A stretch of 6,610 nt of DNA from assembly GCA_050013795.1 (NCBI GenBank), contig JBEKEO010000176.1:1-6610 (forward strand), in the 5' to 3' direction. Both the position numbers and the translations under genes were made by a program. Of this stretch, positions 6,356 through 6,610 are shown piece after piece. The notes below the pieces were generated by a model. That model ran no database searches. It worked only from the letters and a program-made list of their open reading frames with translations, and had not been told where the DNA came from. This stretch comes from CAWHOW01 sp050013795. Lineage in GTDB: Bacteria > Bacteroidota > Bacteroidia > Bacteroidales > CG2-30-32-10. Numbering within the stretch: position 1 is the stretch's first letter; every line of letters begins with the position of its first letter.

Positions 6356-6610
6356 TAAGTTTGTTTTTTAGTGTTCTCAATAATATAATCAGCCATAGTG
6401 TTGACATCAATTAACACTTTCCGTCCTTCTGCCGTGCTATTAATTTTAATACCATATTCCCTTTCAAGTAAAATAATCAGTTCTAGCGAGTCTATCGAAT
6501 CAAGACCCAATTTGCCTCCAAAAAAAGGTTCATCATCTTTTATATCTTCCGGTGAAATTTCAAGCAGATTAAGATATTTAATAATTTGCTCTTTTAATCT
6601 GCTTTTCAAT
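6355..6610 (-). CDS. Acyl carrier protein, 5' end cut by window edge
   Basis: At least 84 residues of an ACP with the phosphopantetheine motif GLDSIDSLEL, the attachment serine being residue 38 when counted from the TTG at 6609-6607. Downstream, LLEREYGIKI and TMADYIIE match the C-terminal helices of the ACPs found beside ketosynthases in aryl polyene-type clusters. The TTG at the very edge can be read as a start, but it is probably an internal leucine with the true ATG a few codons beyond the window: the reading frame stays open to the edge, and related ACPs, from memory, begin with a few more residues. The stop overlaps the ketosynthase ATG by one base. The inferred role is to carry the aryl-polyene intermediate for the KS/chain length factor pair. 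The ACP identity is firm; the start is not resolved. Confidence 0.92.
   Translation of the reverse strand, partial: LKSRLKEQIIKYLNLLEISPEDIKDDEPFFGGKLGLDSIDSLELIILLEREYGIKINSTAEGRKVLIDVNTMADYIIENTKKQT

Noticed and set aside
571..6371. Further plus-strand open frames (571-771, 1866-2081, 2009-2221, 3635-3883, 5757-5951, 6186-6371) and a minus-strand out-of-frame one (5923-6126).
   Set aside because: Each overlaps a strongly supported catalytic gene in another frame and has no recognisable motif; they are shadows.
352..6610. Housekeeping fatty acid synthesis operon.
   Set aside because: The inactive ketosynthase partner, duplicated ACP and ketosynthase genes and an aromatic ammonia-lyase in the same block do not fit a primary fab operon, and no fabD, fabH or plsX is present.

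Overview
This window is a single-strand biosynthetic block from an AT-rich member of the Bacteroidota. All eight recognisable genes lie on the minus strand and are transcribed from the right edge to the left. The intergenic gaps are short, and none of the complete genes has a purine-rich Shine-Dalgarno box before its start, which is usual for Bacteroidota. The gene set is a type II (dissociated) fatty-acid/polyketide-like assembly line plus an aromatic amino acid ammonia-lyase. That is the hallmark of the aryl polyene / flexirubin family of pigment clusters.

In transcription order: an acyl carrier protein cut by the right edge (6610-6355); an active ketosynthase (6355-5162), whose ATG overlaps the ACP stop by one base; a catalytically dead ketosynthase-fold chain length factor (5157-4102); a 224-base AT-rich spacer with short repeats and a weak candidate promoter (4101-3878); a tyrosine ammonia-lyase with an intact MIO triad (3877-2333); a FabG-type ketoreductase (2320-1592); a second active, FabB/FabF-type ketosynthase (1575-352); a second acyl carrier protein (316-65); and the first 18 codons of a probable lipid-A-type acyltransferase that starts with GTG and runs off the left edge (56-1).

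Inferred pathway: the ammonia-lyase deaminates L-tyrosine to 4-coumarate, the aryl starter. After activation onto an ACP, the starter is extended with malonyl units by the ketosynthase/chain length factor pair, with the FabG-like enzyme reducing each beta-keto group. The lone ketosynthase may supply early condensations or another acyl chain. The acyltransferase would move the finished polyene onto a lipid or resorcinol acceptor at the membrane. Several expected parts are not in the window: the aryl-ACP ligase, dehydratases, the phosphopantetheinyl transferase, exporters, and the DarA/DarB pair that makes the dialkylresorcinol half of flexirubin. The final product (flexirubin-type ester or other aryl polyene lipid) therefore cannot be fixed from this window alone. 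No RNA genes, mobile elements, CRISPR arrays or plus-strand genes are supported.
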